A stretch of 64,000 nt of DNA from Nonomuraea typhae (GTDB lineage Bacteria; Actinomycetota; Actinomycetes; Streptosporangiales; Streptosporangiaceae), in NCBI RefSeq assembly GCF_009760925.1, contig NZ_VRLV01000007.1, positions 434,001 to 498,000 of the forward strand. The letters are read 5' to 3'. The first letter of the stretch is position 1. Each line of letters starts with the position of its first letter. The notes beneath the pieces are model-generated. The model ran no database searches and was not told where the DNA came from. It was given only the letters and a program-made list of their open reading frames with translations. Of the stretch, positions 17,287-26,364 are shown piece after piece. The translations under genes and the position numbers were made by a program.

Positions 17287-18911
17287 GCTACGACTACGTC
17301 ATCGTGGGTGGCGGATCGGCGGGGTGCGCGCTGGCCAACCGGCTGAGCGCGGACCCGTCGACCCGGGTGCTGGTGCTCGAGGCCGGGCGCCCCGACTATC
17401 CGTGGGACGTGTTCATCCACATGCCGGCGGCGCTCATGTTCCCCATCGGCAGCCGCTTCTACGACTGGAAGTACGAGTCCGAGCCCGAGCCCCACATGAA
17501 CGACCGGCGCGTCTACCACGCCCGCGGCAAGGTGCTCGGCGGCTCCAGCAGCATCAACGGCATGATCTTCCAGCGTGGCAACCCGCTGGACTACGAGCGC
17601 TGGGCCGCCGACCCCGGCATGAAGTCCTGGGACTACGCCCACTGCCTGCCGTACTTCAAGAAGATGGAGACCTGCCTGGCCGCCCCCGAGGACGAGTGGC
17701 GCGGCGGCCACGGCCCCCTCACGCTCGAACGCGGCCCGGCCCGGGGGCCGCTGTTCGAGGCGTTCTTCGCCGCGGTCCAGCAGGCCGGCCACCCGCTCAC
17801 CGACGACGTCAACGGCTACCGGCAGGAAGGCTTCGCCGCCTTCGACCGCAACCTCCACCGCGGCCGCCGCCTCAGCGCCGCCCGCGCCTACCTCCATCCG
17901 GTACGGCACCGCCCCAACCTGACCGTGCGCACCCGGGCCTTCGTCGAGAAGGTCGTCTTCGAGGGCACCAGGGCCGTCGGGGTGATCTGCGACGGCAGGC
18001 GCGTGGACGCCAAGGAGGTCATCCTGTGCGGCGGCGCGATCAACACCCCGCAGCTGCTCCAGGTCTCCGGCGTCGGCCCGAAGGACCTGCTGGAGCGCGT
18101 CGGCGTACCCGTCGTGCACGACCTGCCCGGCGTCGGCGCCAACCTCCAGGACCACCTGGAGGTCTACGTGCAGCACGCCTGCCTGCGACCGGTCTCCCAG
18201 CAGCCGTCGCTGGCCATGTGGCGCCGCCCGTTCATCGGCGCCAATTGGCTGTTCCTGCGCGGCGGACCCGGCGCCACCAACCACTTCGAGGCCGGCGGCT
18301 TCATCCGCTCCAACGACGACGTGGCCTACCCCAACCTGATGTTCCACTTCCTGCCGATCGCCGTCCGCTACGACGGCTCCGCGCCGGCGGGCGGGCACGG
18401 CTACCAGGTGCACATCGGGCCCATGTACTCCGACGCCCGCGGCTCGGTGCGCATCTCCTCGCCCGACGCCCGGATCAAGCCGGAGCTGCGCTTCAACTAC
18501 CTCTCCACCGAGCAGGACCGCCGCGAATGGGTCGAGGCCATCCGCCACGCCCGCGCCATCCTGGCCCAGCCCGCCTGGGACGGGCTCGACGGCGGCGAGA
18601 TCTCACCCGGGCCGTCGGTGGAGACCGACGAGCAGATCCTCGACTGGGTCCGCAAGGACGGCGAGACCGCCCTCCATCCCTCGTGCACCGCCCGGATGGG
18701 GACGGACGACCTGTCGGTCCTGGATCCGGAGACCATGCGCGTGCACGGGCTCGACGGGCTGCGCGTGGTGGACGCCTCGGCCATGCCGTACGTGACGAAC
18801 GGCAACATCTACGCGCCGGTCATGATGCTGGCCGAGAAGTCGGCCGACCTGATCCTCGGCAACACCCCCCTGGACCCGATCCCCACCCCGTTCTACCGGC
18901 ACACCCCCTGA
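17283..18911 (+). CDS. betA: GMC oxidoreductase, choline dehydrogenase-like
   Basis: 542 aa FAD-dependent GMC oxidoreductase. N-terminal dinucleotide site YDYVIVGGGSAG, the GMC signature GKVLGGSSSINGMIFQRG and the active-site HPSCTARMG near residue 465 match choline dehydrogenases, which oxidise choline to betaine aldehyde and on to glycine betaine. The position as the last gene of a betaine-type import operon, overlapping the second binding-protein stop, supports choline as substrate. No betaine aldehyde dehydrogenase gene is adjacent. Other alcohol substrates remain possible within GMC enzymes. Confidence 0.85.
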   Translation: MSYDYVIVGGGSAGCALANRLSADPSTRVLVLEAGRPDYPWDVFIHMPAALMFPIGSRFYDWKYESEPEPHMNDRRVYHARGKVLGGSSSINGMIFQRGNPLDYERWAADPGMKSWDYAHCLPYFKKMETCLAAPEDEWRGGHGPLTLERGPARGPLFEAFFAAVQQAGHPLTDDVNGYRQEGFAAFDRNLHRGRRLSAARAYLHPVRHRPNLTVRTRAFVEKVVFEGTRAVGVICDGRRVDAKEVILCGGAINTPQLLQVSGVGPKDLLERVGVPVVHDLPGVGANLQDHLEVYVQHACLRPVSQQPSLAMWRRPFIGANWLFLRGGPGATNHFEAGGFIRSNDDVAYPNLMFHFLPIAVRYDGSAPAGGHGYQVHIGPMYSDARGSVRISSPDARIKPELRFNYLSTEQDRREWVEAIRHARAILAQPAWDGLDGGEISPGPSVETDEQILDWVRKDGETALHPSCTARMGTDDLSVLDPETMRVHGLDGLRVVDASAMPYVTNGNIYAPVMMLAEKSADLILGNTPLDPIPTPFYRHTP

Positions 18912-19001
18912 CCCGCCTCGGGAGGGGTGGTCAGGGGCTGCCCGGAGCCCCCGGGGCACCTCAGGCGTCCGTCCCGAGGGGACCGGGTTCCCCGAGGCGG
19001 G
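18912..19001. terminator. Nested inverted repeats after the betaine operon
   Basis: CCCGCCTCGGG (18912-18922) pairs exactly with CCCGAGGCGGG (18991-19001); within the loop lies GGGGCT (18934-18939) pairing with AGCCCC (18946-18951). Its position right after the betA stop suggests termination, although no U-tract is present. Confidence 0.5.
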
Positions 19002-19026
19002 CTCGGAAGGGTGGCAGGGTGGGGGG

Positions 19027-19503
19027 ATGGATGACAAGGATCTGACCTACCTGCGGCGATGTGTGGAGTTGGCGGCCGAGGCGCTGGAGAAGGGGGATGA
19101 ACCCTTCGGGTCCGTGCTGGTGTCGGCCGCGGGGGAGGTGGTGTTCGAGGATCACAACCACGTGGCCGGCGGTGACGGGACGCGGCATCCGGAGTTCGAG
19201 ATCGCCCGCTGGGCGGCGGCCAACCTGACGCCGGGGGAGCGGGCGGCGGCCACCGTGTACACCTCGGGCGAGCACTGCCCGATGTGCGCCGCCGCGCACG
19301 GCTGGGTGGGGCTGGGGCGGATCGTGTACGCCGCCTCGTCCGAGCAGCTGAGCGCGTGGTTGACCGAGCTGGGGGTGCCCGCCTCGGCCGTGGCCCCGCT
19401 GTCCATCCGGGCGGTGGTGCCGGGGGCCGTGGTGGACGGCCCCGCGCCCGAGCTCACCGAGGAGGTCAGGGAGCTGCACCGCCGCCGGTTCAGGCAGCGG
19501 TAG
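19027..19503 (+). CDS. Zinc-dependent nucleoside/nucleobase deaminase family protein
   Basis: 158 aa cytidine/deoxycytidylate deaminase-fold protein. Zinc motif HPE at residues 54-56 (usually HAE) and C84-P-M-C87, with the preceding EPFGSVLV segment of guanine/cytosine deaminase relatives. It probably hydrolyses the amino group of a purine or pyrimidine base in the cytosol; the exact substrate cannot be read. It stands alone on the plus strand and its 3' end overlaps that of the SIS gene by 14 nt. Confidence 0.82.
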   Translation: MDDKDLTYLRRCVELAAEALEKGDEPFGSVLVSAAGEVVFEDHNHVAGGDGTRHPEFEIARWAAANLTPGERAAATVYTSGEHCPMCAAAHGWVGLGRIVYAASSEQLSAWLTELGVPASAVAPLSIRAVVPGAVVDGPAPELTEEVRELHRRRFRQR

Positions 19504-20452
19504 CCGACCACCAGTGGGCGGCGACCAGCTCGGCGACCAGCGTCTCCGTGAGGAGGGCGACGTCGGGCCGGTCGTCGTGGGCGTACCGGATCGTCCCCGC
19601 CGCCCCCGGAAGGTCCGCGCCGACCGCGAGGATCGTGGAGCCGCGCTGCCCGGCCCAGTCCATCGCCTGGGCGTCGTAGGCCGAGCCCGGGAACAGGATG
19701 GCGCGGTAGTCGAGCGTCTTGGTCAGGTACACGTCCACGTGCGACCAGTCGCCGGTCTCACAGGCGTCGGCGGGCCGCCGCGGGCCTTCGCGGAACATCA
19801 GCGCCGACTGCTCGGCCGACGACAGATGCTCGGCCGGGGCGATCGTGTAGACGCCGTGCGGCCCGTCCAGGAGCTCGATGGCGCGGGGCAGCCACTGCTC
19901 GCGGCGGTCCAGCAGGTCGGCGGTGGCCTCGGCCGCCTGCCAGACCAGCTGGGCCACGCCGCGGTGCCCGCCGCTCAGCCGCGCCTCCAGCGCCAGCAGG
20001 AGCGCGAGCGTGTGCTGGAAGGTACGGCAGGCCACGCCGCCCCGCTCCTCGCCCGCGAGCATGTCGACGACCAGGTCCGCGCCCTCGGTCACCTTGGACC
20101 CCGGCACGTTCGTCAGCGCCGCCACGAACCCGGACCTGCCCCGGTACCGCTCGACGGCGTCCAGGGTCTCGCGGCTGCCGCCGGTGGCCGAGATGGGCAC
20201 CACCAGCGTCCCCGGCGCCGCCGGGTACGACGCCCGGGCCGAGGCGTACTCGGCCACCGCGTCCACCCCGGCCGCCCGCAGCCGCAGCGCCGCCACACCC
20301 GCGGCGTACCGGGAACTGCCCATGCCCAGGAACACCACCCGCCGCACGTCGTCGGGCACGGCCGCGAACGGGTCGTCGGCCAGCGACTCCGCCAGCTCGG
20401 CCAGCGCCTGCGGCTTGGCCTCCAGGTCGGCCAGGAACAGCTCGGGGTTCAC
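19490..20452 (-). CDS. SIS-domain sugar isomerase (GlmS isomerase-like, no glutaminase domain)
   Basis: 320 aa with two SIS domains. The first carries FLGMGSSRYAAG (near 45), AEYASARASYP, an SATGGSRETL phosphate loop and ALTNVPGS, all matching the isomerase half of GlmS. There is no N-terminal glutaminase domain, as in AgaS/GlcN6P-deaminase-type proteins. The GTG start overlaps the kinase stop (GTGA), so the two are co-translated. Together they suggest phosphorylation of an amino sugar and then isomerisation/deamination towards fructose-6-phosphate. Reaction direction is inferred. Confidence 0.8.
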   Translation of the reverse strand: MNPELFLADLEAKPQALAELAESLADDPFAAVPDDVRRVVFLGMGSSRYAAGVAALRLRAAGVDAVAEYASARASYPAAPGTLVVPISATGGSRETLDAVERYRGRSGFVAALTNVPGSKVTEGADLVVDMLAGEERGGVACRTFQHTLALLLALEARLSGGHRGVAQLVWQAAEATADLLDRREQWLPRAIELLDGPHGVYTIAPAEHLSSAEQSALMFREGPRRPADACETGDWSHVDVYLTKTLDYRAILFPGSAYDAQAMDWAGQRGSTILAVGADLPGAAGTIRYAHDDRPDVALLTETLVAELVAAHWWSATAA

Positions 20453-21612
20453 GTCGGGTCCTCGTCTTTCTCGTACCAGGTGTGCAGGACGCCCATGGGG
20501 GCGTAGCGCCAGCGCGGCAGGTGGCGGGCGGCGTAGATGAGCTCGCGGCACTCCTGCTCCACCTCGAAGGGGCGGATCAGGCTCGCGTCGAGCAGGTCGC
20601 AGGCGCCGGTGTAGGCGTCGAGCATCTCGGCTCGCGCTCTGGCGGCCCAGGCGGCGGCGTCGGCGGGCGGGGTGCCACGGCGCCTGATCGCCACCTGGGC
20701 GACGTGCTCCAGGCTCGTGGTGAGCTGGGCGACGTCGCGGGCGGGCGGCTGGTACGGCGTGGCGTCGGCGACCGTGGGGTTGCCGTCGAAGTCGATGACC
20801 GCGTAACCGTCGCGCCACCGCAGGATCTGGCCCACGTGGAGGTCGCCGTGGATCCGGATGCGCGGCCCCGCGGCAGCCCCGGCCAGCGGCGCCAGCTCGT
20901 CCCGCATCCGGCCGGCCCGGGAGGCCAGCCAGGCCCCGTCGGCGCCGCCGGTCAGGTCCAGTGCCTCCTCCAGCGCGGCCCGCGCCCGCTCCAGCAGCCC
21001 GCCCGAACCTGCCGCCGGCCCGGATGAAGAGCCGCCCTGGCCAGAGGTGTGGCCGGGCGGGAGGGGCGCCTGGCTGGGGGGCGGGGTGGTCTGGGGTGGT
21101 TCGGGGGGGAGGGTGGCGAGGGCCTTGTGGAGGTTGGCCGCCAGGCGGCCGAGGGCGGCGGCGAAGGTGATGTCGCCATTCGAACACGCGTCCACACACC
21201 ACTCCCACCCGTCCGTGGCATCGGGCAAATACCCCGTGACCAGCGCAAGTAGGAGCTCCGACTCGCCGTCGGAGCGTGTCAGGGCGGCGTAAGGAGGAGC
21301 GGTGTCGTTGAATCCGGCATCAACGAGGTGAGCGAAGATCGTGGGCGTCGGATGCGGCAGGGGCACGGGTGGTGTCATCCACTTCACGACCACCTTCTCG
21401 GCCACCACGACGGAGTGGTTCGTCTGGTCCACGTGGTCGCCGAACCCGCGCTCTACCGGCCCCCCGATGTGCTGATCGGCCTCGCCGTACGAGAGAGTGG
21501 GCAGCGGTTGGAAGCGGCGCACGCGGAAGGGTGCGGGCGGCTCGGAGGCCAGTGCGGGCACGAGCGCGGCGGTGAGACCGCGGTCCCGTTCGGTAAGGGG
21601 ATTCTCACCCAC
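20449..21612 (-). CDS. Maltokinase/glucosamine-kinase-like phosphotransferase
   Basis: About 387 aa protein-kinase-fold phosphotransferase. Catalytic loop IRIHGDLHVGQILR and the metal-binding AVIDFDGNP are clear; the C-terminal part reads ECRELIYAARHLPRW. DFDGNP with a C-terminal Glu/Trp region resembles actinobacterial glucosamine kinases more than maltokinases (recalled, not searched). It lacks the long N-terminal cap of maltokinases, and a Pro/Gly/Ser-rich insertion lies near nucleotides 20990-21110. Start uncertain: GTG at 21612 or TTG at 21621; an ATG at 21675 lacks a ribosome site. Coupled to the SIS gene. A LacI-type operator-like sequence overlaps the start. Confidence 0.75.
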   Translation of the reverse strand: MGENPLTERDRGLTAALVPALASEPPAPFRVRRFQPLPTLSYGEADQHIGGPVERGFGDHVDQTNHSVVVAEKVVVKWMTPPVPLPHPTPTIFAHLVDAGFNDTAPPYAALTRSDGESELLLALVTGYLPDATDGWEWCVDACSNGDITFAAALGRLAANLHKALATLPPEPPQTTPPPSQAPLPPGHTSGQGGSSSGPAAGSGGLLERARAALEEALDLTGGADGAWLASRAGRMRDELAPLAGAAAGPRIRIHGDLHVGQILRWRDGYAVIDFDGNPTVADATPYQPPARDVAQLTTSLEHVAQVAIRRRGTPPADAAAWAARARAEMLDAYTGACDLLDASLIRPFEVEQECRELIYAARHLPRWRYAPMGVLHTWYEKDEDPT

Positions 21613-21617
21613 AGAGA

Positions 21618-21630
21618 GCAAGCGCTCCCA
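21618..21630. promoter_or_regulatory. LacI-family operator-like sequence at the kinase start
   Basis: GCAAGCGCTCCCA: its core CAAGCGCT matches the CG-centred palindromes bound by many LacI-family sugar regulators, and the right half matches CebR-type GCGCTCCCA. It lies between the divergent kinase and polyamine-transport genes. No LacI gene is in the window. Confidence 0.35.
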
Positions 21631-21675
21631 TATTGAATCCGAGTTCAACAGCCAGACCAAACTTCCAGGTGACAA

Positions 21676-21685
21676 TGTCCGGAAA
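21676..21685 (+). promoter_or_regulatory. TGTCCGRAWA element (potD upstream)
   Basis: TGTCCGGAAA, 112 nt before the potD-like GTG, in the divergent kinase/potD intergenic region. Confidence 0.3.
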
Positions 21686-21787
21686 AGTCTTGCTCATGTT
21701 GATTTCTACTGCAACACTCCTCTCCTGGTCTGCCGTGCCTGGATGGTCGCGCGACCTGTCCCCCGAATTCCTGAAGGAGTTGCGACC

Positions 21788-22921
21788 GTGTTCCGTACCC
21801 GGTTCACCCGTCGTCTTCCGGCCACCGTCGCGGTTGCCGGCCTCGCGCTCGCCGCAGCGGCGTGCGGCGGTGGTGGGTCGACCAGCACCAGCGCCCAGGC
21901 TGCGCCCACTGCCAGCGCGGCTCAGCTCAACGCCAACGCCGACCTGTCCAAGCAGTCGCTGCAGGTGACGGTCTGGGACGGTTACACGCCCAAGGAGCTG
22001 CCGGAGAAGGCCAAGGAAAAGCTCAAGATCTCCAACATCAAGATCAACCTGCACGACACCAACGAGACGGCGATGGGCAAGCTCGCGCCCCCCGGCGGTG
22101 GCGACAGCGGCATCGACGTGGCGTTCGTGTCGGGACAGTACGCCCAGGCGCTGTGGGAGCAGGGGCTGCTGGAGCCCATCCACCCCGAGCTGATCCCGAA
22201 CCTGAGCAACCTCTACCCCGAGGCCACCCAGCTCTCCTACGACAAGGGCAACAAGTACTCCGTGCCCTACACCTGGGGCACCACGGGCATCTGCTACCGC
22301 ACCGACCTGGTGAAGACGCCGCCGACGAGCTGGTACGACATCCTCAAGCCGGCCGACTGGGCGCAGAAGAAGGTCACCATGATGACCACCGAGCGCTGGC
22401 TGGCCCTGCCCGCGCTCAAGGCCCTCGGGTTCTCGGTCAACACCGACAAGGACGAGGAGATCACCAAGGTCAAGGAGCTGCTGATGGCCGCCAAGCCGCA
22501 GCTGCTCGGCTACGACGACACCACGTTCGGCGACAAGCTCACCTCGGGCGAGGCCCTCATGGTCGAGGCGTGGGACGGCTGGTGCCCCACCACCAGCGAG
22601 AAGAAGAACATCAAGTTCGTCGTGCCGAAGGAGGGCAGCGACCTCTGGGTGGACACCATGGTGATCATGAAGTCCTCCAAGAACAAGGAGGCCGCGCACG
22701 CCCTGATCAACTACATCCTCGACCCCGAGATCCACAGCTGGGCCGCCGAGAACATCAACTACAAGGTTCCGAACAAGGCCGCCATGGACAAGGTGAAGGT
22801 GCCGGAGGGCTCCCTCCTCGGCATCAAGCCCGCCGAGCTGCTCAACGGCGAGTCGATCCGCGACCTTGGTGAGGCGTCCACCAAGTTCACCCGCCTGTCG
22901 ACCGAGGTCACGGCGAAGTAG
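21788..22921 (+). CDS. potD: Polyamine ABC transporter binding lipoprotein
   Basis: 377 aa PotD/PotF-type substrate-binding protein. GTG at 21788 follows GAAGGAG at 8 nt. An Arg-rich, Ala-rich signal ends in a lipobox (LALAAAAC) and a Gly/Ser linker. The SLQVTVWDGY opening, YAQALWEQGLLEPI, YTWGTTGICYRTD and AWDGWCP segments belong to spermidine/putrescine-binding proteins. First gene of potD-potB-potC-potA with overlapping downstream genes. Polyamine import is the family-based inference; the exact amine is not determinable. Confidence 0.88.
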   Translation: MFRTRFTRRLPATVAVAGLALAAAACGGGGSTSTSAQAAPTASAAQLNANADLSKQSLQVTVWDGYTPKELPEKAKEKLKISNIKINLHDTNETAMGKLAPPGGGDSGIDVAFVSGQYAQALWEQGLLEPIHPELIPNLSNLYPEATQLSYDKGNKYSVPYTWGTTGICYRTDLVKTPPTSWYDILKPADWAQKKVTMMTTERWLALPALKALGFSVNTDKDEEITKVKELLMAAKPQLLGYDDTTFGDKLTSGEALMVEAWDGWCPTTSEKKNIKFVVPKEGSDLWVDTMVIMKSSKNKEAAHALINYILDPEIHSWAAENINYKVPNKAAMDKVKVPEGSLLGIKPAELLNGESIRDLGEASTKFTRLSTEVTAK

Positions 22922-22925
22922 GCAC

Positions 22926-23849
22926 GTGAAGAGCCAGACCAAAGCCCGGCCGGCGCCCGTGAAAGGGCGCCGGTTCTTCGCGCGCAGGAGCTCGGCCGGA
23001 GAGAGCGAGGAACGAGTCAACGGAGGCCGAAGCGGGCGCTCCATTGGACTCGCTTTCGCCTTTTTGTCCCCGGGGCTGGCGTACCTGATCGTCCTGCTGC
23101 TGGTCCCGCTCGCGCTGGTGCTCAGCTTCACGGTCTTCCAGCGTGGGCGGTTCGGCGGCATCGTCTACGAGTTCACCACCGAGAACTTCGTCCGGCTGAT
23201 CGACCCGCTCTACCTGGGCGTCGTGCTCAACTCCCTCAAGATCGCCGGTATCACCACGCTGATCGCGCTGCTGATCGGCTACCCCACGGCGTACTTCATC
23301 GCCCAGCTGCCCCGCACCTGGAAGACGATCGCGCTGGTGGCGATCGTGCTGCCGTTCTGGACGAACTTCATCATCCGCGTCTACGCCTGGATCATGCTGC
23401 TCAGCGGCCCCGGCATCGTGAACTCCGTCCTCGGCACCGAGCTGGAACTGCTCTACAAGGACGGCACGGTGGTGACCGGGCTGCTCTACTCCTACCTGCC
23501 GCTGATGGTGCTGCCGCTGTACGCGACGATCGAGAGGCTGGACCCGCAGCTGCGCGAGGCGTCGGCCAACCTGGGCGCCTCCGCCTTCACCACCTTCCGC
23601 AAGGTGACGCTCCCGCTGACCGTCCCCGGCGTGCTGACCGGCTGCATGTTCGTGTTCGTGCCCAGCTTCGGCAACTTCGTCATCCCGGAGATGCTCGGCG
23701 GCGGCAAGTCCATCATGGTCGGCAACCTGATCCGCACCGAGTTCCTCAAGGCGCGCGACTGGCCCTTCGGCTCGACGCTGGCGCTGGCCCTGATCGCGGT
23801 GCTCATCGTGCTGCTGATGATCCAGTCCTGGGCGGCCCGCCGTGCGTAG
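22926..23849 (+). CDS. potB: Polyamine ABC transporter permease 1
   Basis: About 307 aa PotB-type permease with six predicted membrane helices, the first at about residues 43-68 (AFAFLSPGLAYLIVLLLVPL). The EAA loop reads EASANLGASAFTTFRKVTLP. The GTG at 22926, four nt after the potD stop, is taken as start; another GTG 36 nt downstream is possible. A charged N-terminal tail of ~40 residues precedes the first helix. Ends inside the start of potC. Confidence 0.9.
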   Translation: MKSQTKARPAPVKGRRFFARRSSAGESEERVNGGRSGRSIGLAFAFLSPGLAYLIVLLLVPLALVLSFTVFQRGRFGGIVYEFTTENFVRLIDPLYLGVVLNSLKIAGITTLIALLIGYPTAYFIAQLPRTWKTIALVAIVLPFWTNFIIRVYAWIMLLSGPGIVNSVLGTELELLYKDGTVVTGLLYSYLPLMVLPLYATIERLDPQLREASANLGASAFTTFRKVTLPLTVPGVLTGCMFVFVPSFGNFVIPEMLGGGKSIMVGNLIRTEFLKARDWPFGSTLALALIAVLIVLLMIQSWAARRA

Positions 23850-24621
23850 GTCGAAGCTGCTGCACATCCCGTTCTGGGCGACGATCGTCTTCCTGTACCT
23901 GCCCATCGCCGTGCTGGTCGCGATGTCGTTCAACTCCGGCGAGTCCGCCTACACCTTCGAGGGCTTCAGCCTCAAGTGGTACGGCGCGCTCGCTGGCGAC
24001 GAGCGGGTCCTGAACGGCCTGGTCAACACGTTGATCGTGGCCCTGGGCTCGACCGCGATCGCCACCGTGCTCGGCACCCTGCTGGCCGTCGGCCTGGCCC
24101 GCCACACGCGCTCCAGGATCCTGGACGCGGTGGCCCTGATGCCCGCCGTACTGCCGGACCTGGTGCTCGCGATCGGCCTGCTGATGCTCTTCCTCACGCT
24201 CAGGCAGACGCTCGGCATCCACTCGGTGATCCTGTCGCACGCGGTCTTCTCGATGGCGTTCGTGGCCGCGGTCGTGCGCACCCGCCTGACCGGCGCCGAC
24301 ACCTCGCTGGAGGAGGCCAGCCGGGATCTCGGCGCGGGCCCTCTGACCACGTTCATGAAGGTCACGCTGCCGCAGCTCACGCCGGGCATCATCGCCGGCG
24401 CCCTGCTGGCGTTCACGCTCTCGCTGGACGAGTTCGTCATCGCCTTCTTCACGATCGGCAACGCCGACCCGACGCTGCCGATCGTCATCTACTCAATGAT
24501 CCGATTCGGGGTGACCCCGGAGATCAACGCGCTGGCCTCGATCCTGCTGCTGGTGAGCTTCACCGCGGTGATCGCCGGGCAGCGTCTGACCAAGATCGGG
24601 GAAGCCCGTGCTCAAGATTGA
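23842..24621 (+). CDS. potC: Polyamine ABC transporter permease 2
   Basis: 259 aa PotC-type permease. It opens with a membrane helix (FWATIVFLYLPIAVLVAMSF) and NSGES, then LKWYG, as in PotC proteins. The EAA loop reads EASRDLGAGPLTTFMKVTLP. GTG at 23842 overlaps potB by 8 nt and its 3' end overlaps potA by 14 nt. It pairs with PotB to form the channel. Confidence 0.92.
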   Translation: MRRSKLLHIPFWATIVFLYLPIAVLVAMSFNSGESAYTFEGFSLKWYGALAGDERVLNGLVNTLIVALGSTAIATVLGTLLAVGLARHTRSRILDAVALMPAVLPDLVLAIGLLMLFLTLRQTLGIHSVILSHAVFSMAFVAAVVRTRLTGADTSLEEASRDLGAGPLTTFMKVTLPQLTPGIIAGALLAFTLSLDEFVIAFFTIGNADPTLPIVIYSMIRFGVTPEINALASILLLVSFTAVIAGQRLTKIGEARAQD

Positions 24622-25648
24622 CGGCGTCACCCGCAGGTTCGGCGAGGTGACCGCGCTGGACAAGGTCTCACTGGAGATCGGCCAGGGCGAGTTCTTCGCG
24701 CTGCTCGGCCCGTCCGGCTGCGGCAAGACGACGCTGTTGCGCATCCTGGCCGGGTTCGAGGCGCCGGACGCGGGCTCGGTCACGCTGGACGGCAAGGACC
24801 TGCTCTCGCTGGCGCCGAACAAGCGGCCCATCAACCTGATGTTCCAGTCGTACGCGCTGTTCCCGCACATGACCGTCGCCAAGAACGTCGCCTACGGCCT
24901 GGAGCGGGAGAAGCTGCCGCGCGCCGAGGTCAAGGAGCGCGTCGGCGAGGTGCTGGAGACGGTCGGGCTTTCGGCGCAGGCCGGCAGGAGGCCGCAGCAG
25001 CTGTCCGGCGGCCAGCGCCAGCGCGTCGCCCTGGCCAGGGCGATCGTCAAGCGGCCCCGCCTGCTGCTGCTCGACGAGCCGCTGTCGGCCCTGGACAAGA
25101 AGGTCCGCGCGGACATGCAGCTGGAGCTCAAGAGGCTCCAGCACGAGGTCGGCATCACCTTCGTGGTCGTCACCCACGACCAGGAGGAGGCCATGTCGCT
25201 GGCCGACCGCATCGCGGTCTTCGACAGCGGCCAGGTCCGCCAGGTGGACCGCCCGGTCGAGCTCTACGAGCGGCCCCGGTCCCGCTTCGTGGCCGACTTC
25301 GTCGGCGCCAACAACCTGTTCGAGGGTACGGCCGGCGCCTCCGGAGACCTGCGCACCGAGAACTTCGGCACCCTGCGCGGCACCGCCGTGGCGGAGCTGC
25401 CGGAGGGGACCAGGGCGCTGCTGGCGGTACGGCCCGAGAAGGTCGGCCTGACCGAGGAGGGCACTCTGACCGGGAGCGTGCTGGACGTCAGCTTCTACGG
25501 CGGCGTCTCCCACATCTCGGTCGAGGTGCCCGGTCTGGCCAAGCCGGTGCTCGTGGCCGTCCAGGGCGCCGGCACGGTGAGCGCGGGCGCCAAGGTCGGC
25601 CTCCAGTGGGGGGAGCGGGACGCCGTCCTGCTCCCCATAGGTCAATGA
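24608..25648 (+). CDS. potA: Polyamine ABC transporter ATPase
   Basis: 346 aa ATPase of the PotA/CUT1 type. Walker A GPSGCGKT (residues 34-41), signature LSGGQRQR (near 132), Walker B LLLLDEP (near 154), H-loop THDQEEAMS, and a C-terminal TOBE-like regulatory domain from about 275. GTG at 24608 lies within potC. The 3' end overlaps the converging TetR gene by seven nt. Confidence 0.92.
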   Translation: MLKIDGVTRRFGEVTALDKVSLEIGQGEFFALLGPSGCGKTTLLRILAGFEAPDAGSVTLDGKDLLSLAPNKRPINLMFQSYALFPHMTVAKNVAYGLEREKLPRAEVKERVGEVLETVGLSAQAGRRPQQLSGGQRQRVALARAIVKRPRLLLLDEPLSALDKKVRADMQLELKRLQHEVGITFVVVTHDQEEAMSLADRIAVFDSGQVRQVDRPVELYERPRSRFVADFVGANNLFEGTAGASGDLRTENFGTLRGTAVAELPEGTRALLAVRPEKVGLTEEGTLTGSVLDVSFYGGVSHISVEVPGLAKPVLVAVQGAGTVSAGAKVGLQWGERDAVLLPIGQ

Positions 25649-26253
25649 GTGAGGTCGTTGCCCGTCGCCGAGCGGGCGTAGGACAGGATCAGCTCCACCG
25701 CCTCCGCCGGTCCGATCACCGGATGGCGGGCGGTGATGCGGTAGCCGTAGGCGTCCTCCAGCGCCACCAGGTTGCGGGAGATCGTCAGCGCGTCCGCGGT
25801 CAGCCTGAACACGCCGAGCGCGGCCCCGGTGTCCAGGATCGACTGGTACATCGACACCTGGCGGTCGTACAGCGAGGTCAGCAGGACGCCGTACATGCGG
25901 TTGCGCCCGGCGGCCCCGCCGAGCTCGTTGAGCAGGCGCACGTCCGGGTCGAGCGGCCCGGTCGGCAGCCCGGAGCGGATCGTCATGACCAGTTTCTCGA
26001 CCGGGTCGGTGACGGTGGCGATCTGCCGCAGGCGCTGTTCGTAGAAGCGCTCCATGCCCGCGTGCTGGGCCTCGACGAGCAGTTCGGCCAGGTCGGGGTA
26101 GTGGTAGAGCACGGCTCCGGAGGTCAGACCGGCCTCCTCCGCCACGTGCGAGAGCTGCACTCCGTCGACGCCATGCCGGATGATGGCTCTGCGCGCCGCC
26201 TCGATCAGATCGAGTCTTCGGTCCGTGCGGCTCTTTCGCTGGGCCACGCCCAC
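25642..26253 (-). CDS. TetR family regulator next to the polyamine genes
   Basis: About 203 aa. HTH near residues 20-55 (LSHVAEEAGLTSGAVLYHY) after a basic RKSRTDRR start; the C-terminal half is a helical ligand domain. Start uncertain: GTG at 26253 or 26247, or ATG at 26289. Placed tail-to-tail with potA and divergent from the glycosyltransferase gene, it most likely controls the glycosyltransferase-aldehyde dehydrogenase pair and perhaps the pot operon. The ligand could be a polyamine or aldehyde, which is inference from position only. Confidence 0.82.
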   Translation of the reverse strand: MGVAQRKSRTDRRLDLIEAARRAIIRHGVDGVQLSHVAEEAGLTSGAVLYHYPDLAELLVEAQHAGMERFYEQRLRQIATVTDPVEKLVMTIRSGLPTGPLDPDVRLLNELGGAAGRNRMYGVLLTSLYDRQVSMYQSILDTGAALGVFRLTADALTISRNLVALEDAYGYRITARHPVIGPAEAVELILSYARSATGNDLTH

Positions 26254-26301
26254 CCCCGTTACGCGACAGTTCAGGAAATTCGTCACCATATTGCCGTGAA
26301 G

Positions 26302-26330
26302 TTGACCTTCGCGCTAGATAAGTTTTGAAT
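26302..26330 (+). promoter_or_regulatory. Candidate promoter of the glycosyltransferase gene
   Basis: TTGACC (26302-26307), 17-nt spacer, TTGAAT (26325-26330), 34 nt before the ATG at 26365. It lies in the TetR/glycosyltransferase divergent region and so is a likely repression point. Confidence 0.45.
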
Positions 26331-26364
26331 TCCCATTCAGTTTTGATGTCCCCGGAGTGACCAC

